Shown here piece by piece: positions 7,817 through 16,401 of a stretch of 35,863 nucleotides of DNA; the stretch's first letter is position 1, and every line of letters starts with the position of its first letter. The position numbers were made by a program, and so were the translations under genes. The DNA is from Acidobacteriota bacterium (lineage in GTDB: Bacteria > Acidobacteriota > Terriglobia > Terriglobales > Acidobacteriaceae): NCBI GenBank assembly GCA_021793405.1, contig JAJYSV010000042.1, positions 1 to 35,863 on the forward strand. Reading direction: 5' to 3'. The notes below the pieces were generated by a model. The model was not told where the DNA came from, did no database searches, and saw nothing but the letters and a program-made list of their open reading frames with translations.

Positions 7817-7841
7817 ACTGTGGCCTATTTTTACGCTGACA
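7817..7841 (-). mobile_element. IS21-like terminal sequence, solitary
   Basis: Read on the minus strand the segment begins TGTCAGCGTAAAAATAGGCC and continues ACAGT, like the tips of IS21-family elements. No istA or istB gene is nearby. It directly abuts the truncated recombinase, so it appears to be a leftover end. The resemblance is from memory and needs a search. Confidence 0.4.
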
Positions 7842-8182
7842 TTCTCACAAGATCTCTCGCTTCGACGACTGAATCAAATCATATAGAACTTGGTCAATCC
7901 GCCGTGCAGGAATTTGGCTTGCAGGAGAAGGACCTCTCCACAGCAATTCGATCGAGTGTTGTTTGTGCCATTGCGACAGTACCGACGAACAAACGTAGAG
8001 TGACGCCGCGAGTGCTTTTGATCGGACCAGCTTTTTTGTACCAAGCCTGGAGTTAGTCTTCGGCTGGTTTAGGTTGCAGTCAGTTCGCTGCTAGCCGCGA
8101 ACTGACTGGCGAATCCATTCCATCAGGTCAGATCATTATCGGGGCATCAATCGTGCTATGGCCGTACTCGGCGTACTCCTTC
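7842..8182. other. Intergenic region downstream of recombinase remnant
   Basis: No gene seen. It contains the stem-loop listed separately at 8077-8108 and otherwise appears to be non-coding. Confidence 0.4.
8077..8108. terminator. Perfect 12-bp stem-loop downstream of the GH106-like gene
   Basis: CAGTCAGTTCGC and GCGAACTGACTG pair perfectly around an 8-nt loop. It lies 75 nt beyond the stop of the minus-strand glycosidase gene, a plausible position for a transcript end. There is no T-run on either side, so it is not a textbook intrinsic terminator and could instead be a recombination relic. Confidence 0.4.
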
Positions 8183-11179
8183 TTATGATCCAACTAGCAC
8201 GGTTACCGGTCCAAGGAGGCCGGACGGCAGCAACTTCTGTGGTTTTGCCCGATCGTAATAGATCGGAATGTTCGTCTCCGTATAGCGCTTCTCCGGTGGG
8301 AGGAGACCATCGCCAATCATGCGGTTTGGCCAGAGATTCGCGACATTGATTTCCAAGCGGTTTTTACCATGGTGAGCCGCTGACGTAATTTCGACCCGAA
8401 AAGGTCGAGTCCACGCGATTCCGATTTTTTCTCCATTTAACCGGACTTCCGCCACATCCTTCACATCTCCAAGGTCTAAAAACACCTGCTGGCCGCTACG
8501 CACATCAAGCGTGAAGGTGTTGGAGTATGTCGCCGTGCCGGAGTAGTACTTAATTCCCTGCTGCGGGCTTTGCGTCCAATCTATGAGCTCCGGGAATTGA
8601 ACCGAAGCGGGTCCACCCCATTTCGGATCGAAATGGACGGTCCAGGGGCCGGCAATCGTGGTAGAAGGCGCAAGCTCTATCCTATTCATGCGTTGCGAGC
8701 CATGTTGCGTAACGGAAATCTTCTTATCGAAGATAACAAAGATAGACCCGAAGGGTGCGAATTCAAGCGGCAATGACGTACGCCCCTCGGACTGGTCGAA
8801 AGCTCGGGCATCGCGGATCGTCCCGCTAATCGGATCAAATATCCTCGGCTGCCGCCCACTTACTCGGAAGGTGCAGGTTCGAGCTTCCTCGCGCTGCCGG
8901 CGATTGACCACGAAATAGATCTCTCCAGAGGCATCGGTGCGGTGGATCCAGTCGATAAAGGTTTGCGCGTCGCCGTCATGCTCAAAGTCCGGCACAACTC
9001 CAGCTCGTGAAAGAATGTCACGCGGAGTGATGCCCCATACAACGCGCCCCGTTCCATAGGGATGCTCCTTGACAGTGTGCCCGTTGCAGTCACCCCACAA
9101 ATCGTCCGCCTCGGCCTGGAGCTGCCGATCGCGTGCGGGATAATCCGCCAAGCCAGGCGCTTGCTGGGGCTTGGGACCGATCAGGACCATTCCGGCCGCA
9201 ACCAGCTCCTTCAGCTTTTGCAACACCTCTAGTGGCATGTCTTTACGGTCGGGCAGAACCATCAGCCGGTAACTCATGCCATCCGGCAGGACAATCCGGC
9301 CCTTGCGGACCGAGAGGCGCGTCAGAAGGATTTCTGTGTTGCAGACGTCGTAATCGTAGCCCGGCCCCAAAGACGGGTCAACATGCTTTGGCGCTACGAA
9401 ATTCGGGCAGCCGTCGCCGTTATAAAACAGCACGTCAGCGGCGAACAGGCCTTGCTGCAGGAGGTGGCTGCACTGCGCGATGTAATCGTTGAAGGGCCGC
9501 ACCATGTCCCACCATGTAACTTTTCGGTTGAAATGAGTGCCGGCGATGAACTCCGTGCCGGGTGTGCCATCGCCGCTATGCGTAGCCGTCGAGTAGATCA
9601 CGAACTGATTGAAGCCTTCGCAGAACGCGCGGTCGGCAGTCGGCTTAAGCGTCGCAGGTGAATCCACCCAGTGCCAGAAAGAGGCAAAAGCCTCGGCGGC
9701 GGCAATCCGCCTTCCGTAGAGGTGCGACGCGCACGCAGTCTGCTTGCCATTCGTGTTCTGGTCGTTTTTCTCTCTCCATGCCGAATCTTGCCAGAATTCA
9801 CCCATGGGAACGGCACATCGGCCCAAGTTCTCCAAGGCATCCATGGACATGACCTTCGGGTAGCAGACACCCCCGGCCTCGCTCTGCTGGACAACGCCCG
9901 AACCTTGAAGCAGCGTCGTCAGCCGGCCATAGTAATTCTGCGCGACACAATCCCCAAGAGTCCTGCGAAAGTCATAGAGGAAGCGATCGCTGATTTCCGC
10001 GCTGCCGACGGTGCGGCCGGCAAGGACGGGCAGGTAGGGACGAGCGTCGTAGCCGCGGTATCGCCGGAAATCGTCCAAGAACTTCATGGTCCAGTTCGGC
10101 AGCCGGATCTCCCAGCTGTCAATTTCTACAGCCTGGAAAATCCTGCCGGCGGCAGGACCGGCATCCTTCAGCAAAATAACAGCAATGTGCTGGAACTGGG
10201 ACTCCATGGCTGCGGGGTCCAGAGGGTCGCCTTCGAGGCCCTCACCGGTCGGCGAGGACCAATGTGTCTTTTCTCCCGTCAGAGTGCAGCCCACACGATA
10301 CACCAACCACTTGCCTTCGGGAACAGACCACTCCAGCGTTCCGTTCTCGTTAAAATTGGCCGAAAGGTCGATGAAACTGGCTTCGTCAAGAAACGAGCCG
10401 TCGGGTTCCGGTGGCAGCGGCCGTAACGGAGCTTCGCAAATCTCCTCGATGGGAACCTTGCCCGATTGGCCAAGCGAATCGGTGCCGTTCTTGAGGGCAA
10501 GAAGGGCGTTCCGGGCTTCCACCTCTGCATGGTCCGGAGGAGAAGAGGGCTGATGCGAGAGAATGCGGAACGCCTGGACGGCAATGTCACGATAGAAGCG
10601 CGAATCTGCGGGGGGATGCGGCAGCGCGTCATGGAAGTGACTTGGGCCCGTAAGAGTTATTTCAGAAAACGTATACTTCTTGCATGCCAACTCCGGCGTG
10701 ATCCAGGGGCCGCCAGCATTCCAGCCGCTGCAGAGCATCGTTTTCACTCCCAAGCCTAGGCGCTTGGCCTCGCTGACCGTGTGCAGGAAAAGCTCGCGCC
10801 AGGCCGAGCTCATGTAAACCGGCCCCTGCAGCCGGGTGTCCACGCCGGGACCGCTGAGACTGTAAACGGTGACTCCACCAAGACCTTGGGCCTTCATCGC
10901 CTCAAGGTCCTGGGTAATGCTTCTTCGGTCGACGCGATCGGAGAGCCAGAACCACCAGGTCCACATGCGGGCGCTCTCAGGAGGAAGCAAGACACTCTGC
11001 CCAAAACCGTCGGCACCCAGTGCCAGAGAATTGAACGATGCCAGAGCGCCCAGCGCAGCAACGTCTTGCAAAAATGATCGTCGCGTGAGCGCGTATTGCG
11101 AATCGGAACGCTCAGCGACGCACTTTTCCTCGATAGCGTCTATGCCCTTATTGTCCTTATTGATATCGGCAGATCCCAT
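8183..11179 (-). CDS. Tat-exported GH106-like alpha-L-rhamnosidase
   Basis: 998 residues from the ATG at 11179 with GGAGGGG about 5 nt upstream. A twin-arginine signal (LTRRSFLQDVAALGALASFN, residues 31-50) predicts export in folded form. The mature start, PPESARMWTWWFWLSDRVDR then DLEAMKAQGLGGVTVYSLSG, is typical of GH106/rhamnosidase-like enzymes. The middle part contains long barrel-like segments (VKTMLCSGWNAGGPW, AVEIDSWEI, DFRRYRGYDARPYLPVLAGR). The C-terminal 150 residues look like a galactose-binding jelly roll of the beta-galactosidase type (YSNTFTLD, VFLDLGDVKDVAEVRLNGEK, IGIAWTRPFRVEI). It would release rhamnose from plant or exopolysaccharide. The Oar-like receptor and GH2 enzyme on the same strand suggest a shared foraging role. 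Catalytic residues were not assigned and other rhamnogalacturonan activities are possible. Confidence 0.8.
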   Translation of the reverse strand: MGSADINKDNKGIDAIEEKCVAERSDSQYALTRRSFLQDVAALGALASFNSLALGADGFGQSVLLPPESARMWTWWFWLSDRVDRRSITQDLEAMKAQGLGGVTVYSLSGPGVDTRLQGPVYMSSAWRELFLHTVSEAKRLGLGVKTMLCSGWNAGGPWITPELACKKYTFSEITLTGPSHFHDALPHPPADSRFYRDIAVQAFRILSHQPSSPPDHAEVEARNALLALKNGTDSLGQSGKVPIEEICEAPLRPLPPEPDGSFLDEASFIDLSANFNENGTLEWSVPEGKWLVYRVGCTLTGEKTHWSSPTGEGLEGDPLDPAAMESQFQHIAVILLKDAGPAAGRIFQAVEIDSWEIRLPNWTMKFLDDFRRYRGYDARPYLPVLAGRTVGSAEISDRFLYDFRRTLGDCVAQNYYGRLTTLLQGSGVVQQSEAGGVCYPKVMSMDALENLGRCAVPMGEFWQDSAWREKNDQNTNGKQTACASHLYGRRIAAAEAFASFWHWVDSPATLKPTADRAFCEGFNQFVIYSTATHSGDGTPGTEFIAGTHFNRKVTWWDMVRPFNDYIAQCSHLLQQGLFAADVLFYNGDGCPNFVAPKHVDPSLGPGYDYDVCNTEILLTRLSVRKGRIVLPDGMSYRLMVLPDRKDMPLEVLQKLKELVAAGMVLIGPKPQQAPGLADYPARDRQLQAEADDLWGDCNGHTVKEHPYGTGRVVWGITPRDILSRAGVVPDFEHDGDAQTFIDWIHRTDASGEIYFVVNRRQREEARTCTFRVSGRQPRIFDPISGTIRDARAFDQSEGRTSLPLEFAPFGSIFVIFDKKISVTQHGSQRMNRIELAPSTTIAGPWTVHFDPKWGGPASVQFPELIDWTQSPQQGIKYYSGTATYSNTFTLDVRSGQQVFLDLGDVKDVAEVRLNGEKIGIAWTRPFRVEITSAAHHGKNRLEINVANLWPNRMIGDGLLPPEKRYTETNIPIYYDRAKPQKLLPSGLLGPVTVLVGS

Positions 11180-11286
11180 TTAGTCCCCTCCAGCTTCAGT
11201 ACCGCATGTTCTCGACTTATCGGATTCAATCCTGCAGATGAAGTGACTCTTTCAGCACCCTTGGTCTGCCCGATGTTTTGTACCAG

Positions 11287-11317
11287 AAAGATAGTTCAGT
11301 GTAGCGCGGCTATCTTT
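11287..11317. repeat. Short inverted repeat upstream of the GH106-like gene
   Basis: AAAGATAG and CTATCTTT pair around a 15-nt spacer, about 110-140 nt upstream of the glycosidase start. It could be a repressor operator or a stem-loop; the sequence does not decide between them. Confidence 0.35.
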
Positions 11318-11338
11318 GTTGATTGATAGTCGCAGTCG

Positions 11339-11389
11339 GGGGTATGGAGAAGTGGGAAGCGCGTAGCGGTTTCCACTTCTCCATACCCC
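11339..11389. repeat. Large palindrome with 17-bp perfect arms
   Basis: GGGGTATGGAGAAGTGG (11339-11355) is the exact reverse complement of 11373-11389, around a 17-nt loop (11356-11372) that can pair further (GCG with a bulge). Such long near-perfect hairpins in non-coding DNA are typical of REP/BIME-like elements or small non-autonomous mobile repeats. No RAYT transposase is nearby. Confidence 0.7.
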
Positions 11390-11604
11390 AAGCACTTTGC
11401 CACCCAGGCCTCTGGCGCCGGTGGTCGATAGCCCAGCGAAGCGGCCCGCATACTCGGTCGTGTTGTTGCTGCCTCCACTGGCAATCGTCGTTCCGCCATA
11501 TGGATCGTAGGGGTATTTACGACTTTTCAGCTACATCATGGAGCCCAGTACATTCATCGATCAGCGTATAAGTGATGCGCAGCGTAATACAAAATTACGC
11601 AAAG

Positions 11605-11662
11605 TGGCTAAAATCGGACTCAAATCCACCGACCCTCGGGTCATGCGGGTTCGATTACAATC
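11605..11662 (+). pseudogene. Degenerate tRNA-Leu-like 3' fragment
   Basis: CGGACTCAAATCC resembles an anticodon arm with CAA anticodon (one loop base lost). It is followed by a long variable arm (GACCCTCGGGTC) and a T-arm start (GCGGGTTCGAT), as in class II tRNAs. The 3' acceptor strand is degraded and no 5' half is present, so it cannot be functional. Confidence 0.45.
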
Positions 11663-11694
11663 CTCAAGGAAGTGCTGATCGTGGCGCGGCCCTC

Positions 11695-11780
11695 AAATCT
11701 CGGTACTACTTCGGTACAAACGCGCGAGAAAAGAATGGTCTCCTGTTCCCTAAGCGACACCATACAAAGCACTTGGATTT
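11695..11780 (+). repeat. Diverged direct repeat, copy A
   Basis: About 86 bp sharing roughly 85% identity, by manual alignment, with 21121-21207 in the same orientation. Conserved blocks include AAATCTCGGTAC, CTTCGGTACAA and CACCATACAAAGCACTT. It lies immediately before a tRNA 3' fragment. It may be an attachment-site flank or the end of a lost integrase gene. Confidence 0.7.
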
Positions 11781-11794
11781 GGCCTTGCAAATTT

Positions 11795-11837
<43 letters not shown>

Positions 11838-11865
11838 ATCTGTCCGTGTCGCTGCTCAATTTCTA

Positions 11866-14800
11866 TCAATAGATAAGCTTGAGTGAAAACTGAATCTGCC
11901 TCGACGTGCCGGCGGTCTTGCTGACAATGCCAAATCCAGAGCCCTTGATGGTGTTCGCGGGCAGCCCCATGTTGACGACGTTGAAGAGGTTGAAGAACTC
12001 TCCGCGGAACTGCAGATCCGCCCGCTCGATACCGCTCCGCCGGTGCCCGATAGGTGTCGTCTTGATCAAGGCGTAGTCAAAGTCGTAATAAGCCGGCCCG
12101 CGGAAGGTGTTGCGGCCCAGTCTTCCGAAGCGCCCGGAATTCGGCCCGGAGCCTCCAGCAATCCCAACAGGGATGGAAAAGTAGCTGGCGTTGTTCGCGC
12201 CGCTGCCAAAATAGTCCTCCCTGCGGCGCGTTGCGCTGTGGGCGGTGGAAAGGTCCGGTTTGCCGATTTGATCCGGGCGGTCGGCGCCGATCGTCCCGTA
12301 GCCTGTTTGCTGGATCCCTGAATACACCGTGAAGGGCGATCCGCTTGTGATGGTCGAGATGCTCAGCAACTCCCAGCCTTTTATCAGCGCTCGCGCACTC
12401 GAAGGGAGAAATGCCAGACGGTCGAGGCGTAAATCCTGGTCCGCGCTCACGGTGAAGGCGTGCGTCACGTCGAAATTCGATGGCCCTTTCTCCGCGTGCG
12501 TGTCGAATGGATTCTGGGGGCTGAAGAGAACCACGGCGCCTGCCGATCCAGTGCCGGGCAGAAGGCCGCTGACATCGTCCAGCGACTTGCTCCACGTATA
12601 ACCAGCCTGCAAGGCCGGACCACCATGTCCAACCTGCCCAGCCAGCGACGTCTGGAGTGCGTTATAAGACGAGTGTGCTGTATCTGTAATCACGGACTCG
12701 AAGCCGAAGCCGCCCGTTACGGTGCCGCTGCTGTTGAAATCCGTGAACGGCGCAAAGCCGGCCTCGGCTCCAGGGTAAGCATTCGGATACGATAGGCGCG
12801 GCAGGCGGAATGACTCCGTGCCCACATAAGCCGCATCGGCCGTGAGCCCAGCAAACGTGCGCTCCGCTCCCAGCGTCCAGGATTGCAGAAATCCGTCTCC
12901 GAAGCGCCGATCGACCGCGCTCAGACTGAGCAAGGAAAGCTGGTGCCCAGGCGTCAGCGCGGCCAGGTCGTGCTGGTAGCGATTCACATCCATCACCGTG
13001 TTGGCTGGCACTTTCTTTGTACTGCCGCTCGCAAACACATTCTGGCCCTGCGGCGTATACGTTTGTGGAAGTTCATCCGGTGTAATACGGAATCCGTACG
13101 CAATCTCTCCACTCTTCGCCGCATTGACGCGCGGATAGACGCTAAATGGCGTCGTTCCCGTTAGAAAATTATCTTGCCAGATGTTCGGAGGAATCACCGT
13201 GATTGCGCCACCCACGTGCACCCGAACCCGACCCGGCGCATTCCAGTCGACCTGAACGCGCGGCCCCCAGCCGTTCCATCCGCTCTGGTACGCCGGTTGC
13301 GGATTAATCACATACTGTTGCCCCACGCCCGCCGGTGGGAACGCATCCAGAAAACTTGATGTCCGGTGCGCCCGCTCCGTGATCGGCGTGTACACCTCAT
13401 AACGAAGCCCGTAGTCCACAGCCCAGTGGTCGTTGATTTTCCACGTGTCCTGCACATACGTGTTCACGTTGTTACGGTTGATCGCCGCCGGTCCGATGTG
13501 AGCCCCATTTGAAAAGTAGGGCGGCGCGACGGCGATCGTATAGCCATACGGATAGCCGACAAGGAGACTGCTCAGAGTATCCGGCAACGGATCTCCCGGC
13601 TGCACATCGTGCTGGCCACTCGCAGAGGGGATGAACGTTGGCGAATACACAGTGCCGCCACCGAAGTCGTACTCCCCGTTTGGGCTGGTCCCGAAATAGG
13701 TCGTGTCGCGGTTGAGCCGTGCCTCCACGCCCCACTTCACAGCATGTTGCTCTGATGTCCACTCGAAGTTCAGTTGTCCCTGAAAGAGATTCCCAAACGA
13801 AGACATCACCGAGCCTGCCGCTGCATTGAAGGGCTCGAACAAGCCATCCGTGAACTTCAGCGCCGGATCGGTATGGTTCGGAGTGGGAAATGAAGGCGTC
13901 GTCCGCATGATGCTGAAGGACGCCGACCACAAATACCGCGGCGACATCGTGCGGGTATATGTAAACACCACGTTGCGCTGGCGGTCCACATACTGGACGC
14001 CAAAACTGGGATCGAGCAACGTCTGATCCGGATTGGTCGTCGGTCCCGTCAGATTGTCATAGGTAAACCGGCCCAGAAACTGGCCCTTTTCACCCAGCTT
14101 CTGGTCGATGCGAATCGAAAATTGATCGGCATTGGTCGCCACATTTGAGGGCGCCGCGTAGGTACGCGCTCCATAGGTGCCCGTCGGATTGTTCGGCAAG
14201 GGATAGCGCGCAAGCACCTGGGCGATTTGCGGGTCGACCGGCACCTGGAGCGTGTCCGTGCTGCCGTCGGGGTACGTGATCGTGTCCTGGCCCCCACGCT
14301 CCGCGGCCGTCGGCACTGCCAGCACCTGGGTTGTCCCCAGCACCTGCCGGAAGCCCTGATACTCGCCGAAGTAGAAGGTTCGGCCGCGACCGTCATAGAG
14401 ATGCGGCAGCACCACCGGCCCACCATTCGTGAATCCGAACTCATTCCTCCGAAAGGGCGGAATTCGGCCCGGTTCCGCGATGGACGGATGGTCGAAGTAG
14501 TTCCGGGCGTCGAGCGCCGAGTTGCGCAGGAATTCAAAAAACGAGCCGTGAAAGCCGCTGCTGCCGGAACGAGTGATGATGTTGGTGAAACCAGCTGCGC
14601 CTCGCCCAATCTCCGCCGGCATCCATCCGGAACTCGACTGCATTTCCTGGATCGCGTCCACGTTGAAATTTGTAAACGTGCTTCCGCCCATCTCCGGATC
14701 ACTGATATCTGCGCCATCCATCGCGAATACCGCCTCGACGCCCCGTTGCCCGTTGATGGCGAATTGCTGAGTGAAGTTGGTCGCGCCGTTGACATCGGTC

Positions 14801-15447
14801 ATCGTTCCGGCGGCCAGCAACAGCAGAGTGCTGAAGTCGCGGCCATTGAGAGGTAGCTCGCTGACGGACTGGCTCGACAGCTTTTCGCCGCCGGTCGCGC
14901 CTGTCGCGTTCGCGGTTGCGCTTGGGTTGGTATTCGGGACCACCGGTGCCGGCGCCAGCTGCTCAGCGGCGATGGTCAGTGTGTTTTGGTCGGAGACGGT
15001 AATGACCATCCTTACGTCCGTGACATTGATCGGAGACGATGCGGTCGGCGGTCGGCCTGGCAGTTGCACCGCGATGGTATAGGGTCCCGGAGGAACGAAG
15101 GCAAGCGTGAAATGCCCATCGGCTCGGGTGAACGCGGTGTGACGATCTTGGTGCGCCGTGGCGGCGACGACGGTCACCGTCGCGCCAGCCACGGCTGCGC
15201 CTGTGGTGGTGCGAACCACGCCTATCACAGAAATCACCTGCGCCCCAAGGGACGCCCCGAGCAGGATTCCCACCAGGCTGCCCACCAGCAAAAGCAGGGA
15301 GGTGTGCGTAATCCGCCGTTTCAATTGCTCGCGGACGGCAATGAAATTGGATGCGGAGCTTGACCCGTTCAGTTCCTTCTCGGAATGCGGCGACAAGAGC
15401 ATGCTCAACTCAGCCGGCCATTCTCTGGTCTGGTTCGCATACTCCAA
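11866..15447 (-). CDS. Oar-like TonB-dependent outer-membrane receptor
   Basis: 1193 residues from a TTG at 15447; an ATG at 15402 is an equally possible start, as neither has a strong ribosome site. A hydrophobic export segment lies at about residues 50-70 (LLLLVGSLVGILLGASLGAQ). A carboxypeptidase-regulatory domain follows (about 72-155, GVVRTTTGAAVAGATVTVVA, FVPPGPYTI), then a plug with SELPLNGRDFSTLLLLAAG and INGQRGVEAVFAMDGADISD. The rest is a large beta barrel ending QIQFSLKLIY. This is the standard layout of the Oar-like receptors that are greatly expanded in Acidobacteriota and thought to import or handle oligosaccharides and other large substrates. Its place between two exported glycosidases on the same strand suggests a sugar ligand, which is inference. 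No SusD-like partner is present. Confidence 0.92.
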   Translation of the reverse strand: MEYANQTREWPAELSMLLSPHSEKELNGSSSASNFIAVREQLKRRITHTSLLLLVGSLVGILLGASLGAQVISVIGVVRTTTGAAVAGATVTVVAATAHQDRHTAFTRADGHFTLAFVPPGPYTIAVQLPGRPPTASSPINVTDVRMVITVSDQNTLTIAAEQLAPAPVVPNTNPSATANATGATGGEKLSSQSVSELPLNGRDFSTLLLLAAGTMTDVNGATNFTQQFAINGQRGVEAVFAMDGADISDPEMGGSTFTNFNVDAIQEMQSSSGWMPAEIGRGAAGFTNIITRSGSSGFHGSFFEFLRNSALDARNYFDHPSIAEPGRIPPFRRNEFGFTNGGPVVLPHLYDGRGRTFYFGEYQGFRQVLGTTQVLAVPTAAERGGQDTITYPDGSTDTLQVPVDPQIAQVLARYPLPNNPTGTYGARTYAAPSNVATNADQFSIRIDQKLGEKGQFLGRFTYDNLTGPTTNPDQTLLDPSFGVQYVDRQRNVVFTYTRTMSPRYLWSASFSIMRTTPSFPTPNHTDPALKFTDGLFEPFNAAAGSVMSSFGNLFQGQLNFEWTSEQHAVKWGVEARLNRDTTYFGTSPNGEYDFGGGTVYSPTFIPSASGQHDVQPGDPLPDTLSSLLVGYPYGYTIAVAPPYFSNGAHIGPAAINRNNVNTYVQDTWKINDHWAVDYGLRYEVYTPITERAHRTSSFLDAFPPAGVGQQYVINPQPAYQSGWNGWGPRVQVDWNAPGRVRVHVGGAITVIPPNIWQDNFLTGTTPFSVYPRVNAAKSGEIAYGFRITPDELPQTYTPQGQNVFASGSTKKVPANTVMDVNRYQHDLAALTPGHQLSLLSLSAVDRRFGDGFLQSWTLGAERTFAGLTADAAYVGTESFRLPRLSYPNAYPGAEAGFAPFTDFNSSGTVTGGFGFESVITDTAHSSYNALQTSLAGQVGHGGPALQAGYTWSKSLDDVSGLLPGTGSAGAVVLFSPQNPFDTHAEKGPSNFDVTHAFTVSADQDLRLDRLAFLPSSARALIKGWELLSISTITSGSPFTVYSGIQQTGYGTIGADRPDQIGKPDLSTAHSATRRREDYFGSGANNASYFSIPVGIAGGSGPNSGRFGRLGRNTFRGPAYYDFDYALIKTTPIGHRRSGIERADLQFRGEFFNLFNVVNMGLPANTIKGSGFGIVSKTAGTSRQIQFSLKLIY

Positions 15448-15779
15448 CAGTTCGTGTGTTCAGCGGAGCGTCCTTAGTGAAATCATTTGGCCCAGCACCC
15501 TGCCATGAAAGCCGCAGTCAACCCACGATTATTGCACATGCGATGGAATGCCAGCCTGCACTCCTATGAGCGCTCCATCTCATTCTAAGGCTCAGGAAGT
15601 TTGGCCACTCGCCGTTTCCGGACAAAATTCGTCAATCGTGCTGCGGCCCCCAAGGGACTGTGATGGCAAGAAATATTTCTCAGGTCCATTCGGTTTAGAT
15701 TAATGCACCGAAATCGGGCACTATTCCAGCGAATCCATGAAGCGGTTGCGCGGGATCTCGATGAGTCCCAGATCGCAAC
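15448..15779. other. Upstream region of the receptor gene
   Basis: No intact gene. Around 15703-15779 a plus-strand frame (RIHEAVARDLDESQIATC) may be an earlier piece of the nucleotidyltransferase remnant that follows. Confidence 0.35.
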
Positions 15780-16001
15780 GTGCTTACTAGCACCGATTAC
15801 TACCGTTCAAGTCGGCTTCGCCGCGTCGAGAAGGCTGTCGATCGTCCGATCAACGAGACGATTTTCAATGAGAGAGATTTCAAAGATTCGCTCAAGAAGA
15901 AGAACCATTTTCTTCGCACCGTATTGCGTGGCGATAAGATCATGCTGAACGGATCTGAGGATGAGTTGGACGCAGTTGCTCGCGACGCGCAAAGTGCATA
16001 A
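15780..16001 (+). pseudogene. C-terminal remnant of a nucleotidyltransferase-domain protein
   Basis: The frame from a GTG at 15780 reads KAVDRPINETIFNERDFKDS, then KKKNHFLRTVLRGDKIMLNG and SEDELDAVA before a stop. This matches the tail of MNT-type nucleotidyltransferase proteins, often joined to a winged helix, with their R-P-I/V-N then N-H-F-x-x-x-V-L and I-G-S-E-x-E-L motifs. The catalytic G-S-x-A-R-G domain that should precede it is missing, and the preceding sequence is in another frame. The gene is broken; its original partner or function is not recoverable. Confidence 0.55.
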
Positions 16002-16019
16002 ACACCAGACCAACAAGCA

Positions 16020-16389
16020 TTGGCCGCGAAGGTCCACAACGGAAGGCTGGGATTCGATGAACTTCTCAATTTCTATCGGAGGTCCCGTGTCCAGGCTGTG
16101 CCGAGCACGTGCTTCGAACAATTCCCGCTCCTCATTCTGGAGGCGATGGCCCTGGGAGCGCCAGTAATCGCATCGAGGATCGGGGGGGGCCCTACGTGGT
16201 GGACGATGGCGTCACCAGGTCATTGTTCGAGCCATGCGACCCGGAGGATCCGGTGCAGCATACGCGCTGTCTGTGGAGGGACCCACAACTCTGTAATCTG
16301 TAATCAGATGGTGGAGAGGGGGCCAACAGAAGTTCATGCTGGAATACACCGAGGACGCGTATTTCCTCAATTTGAGGGCGGTCTACTAA
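16020..16389 (+). pseudogene. C-terminal remnant of a GT4-family glycosyltransferase with several frameshifts
   Basis: Three frames must be joined to read it. Frame one: GRLGFDELLNFYRRSRVQAV, PSTCFEQFPLLILEAMALGA, PVIASRIGG. Frame two: PYVVDDGVTRSLFEPCDPED and LWRDPQLC. Frame three: QKFMLEYTEDAYFLNLRAVY and a TAA at 16389. This is the donor-binding half of a GT4 (GT-B fold) glycosyltransferase, including the E-x7-E region (FEQFPLLILEA). The N-terminal half is absent. It ends 12 nt before the convergent stop of the GH2 gene. A relic of a surface-polysaccharide gene, now inactive. Confidence 0.8.
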
Positions 16390-16401
16390 ACAGCAATCGA
16401 T

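Noticed and set aside
14049-14795. 248-codon frame inside the TonB receptor gene
   Set aside because: It is rich in Arg and Ser with low complexity, as expected from an out-of-frame reading of the receptor gene, which itself shows plug and barrel motifs.
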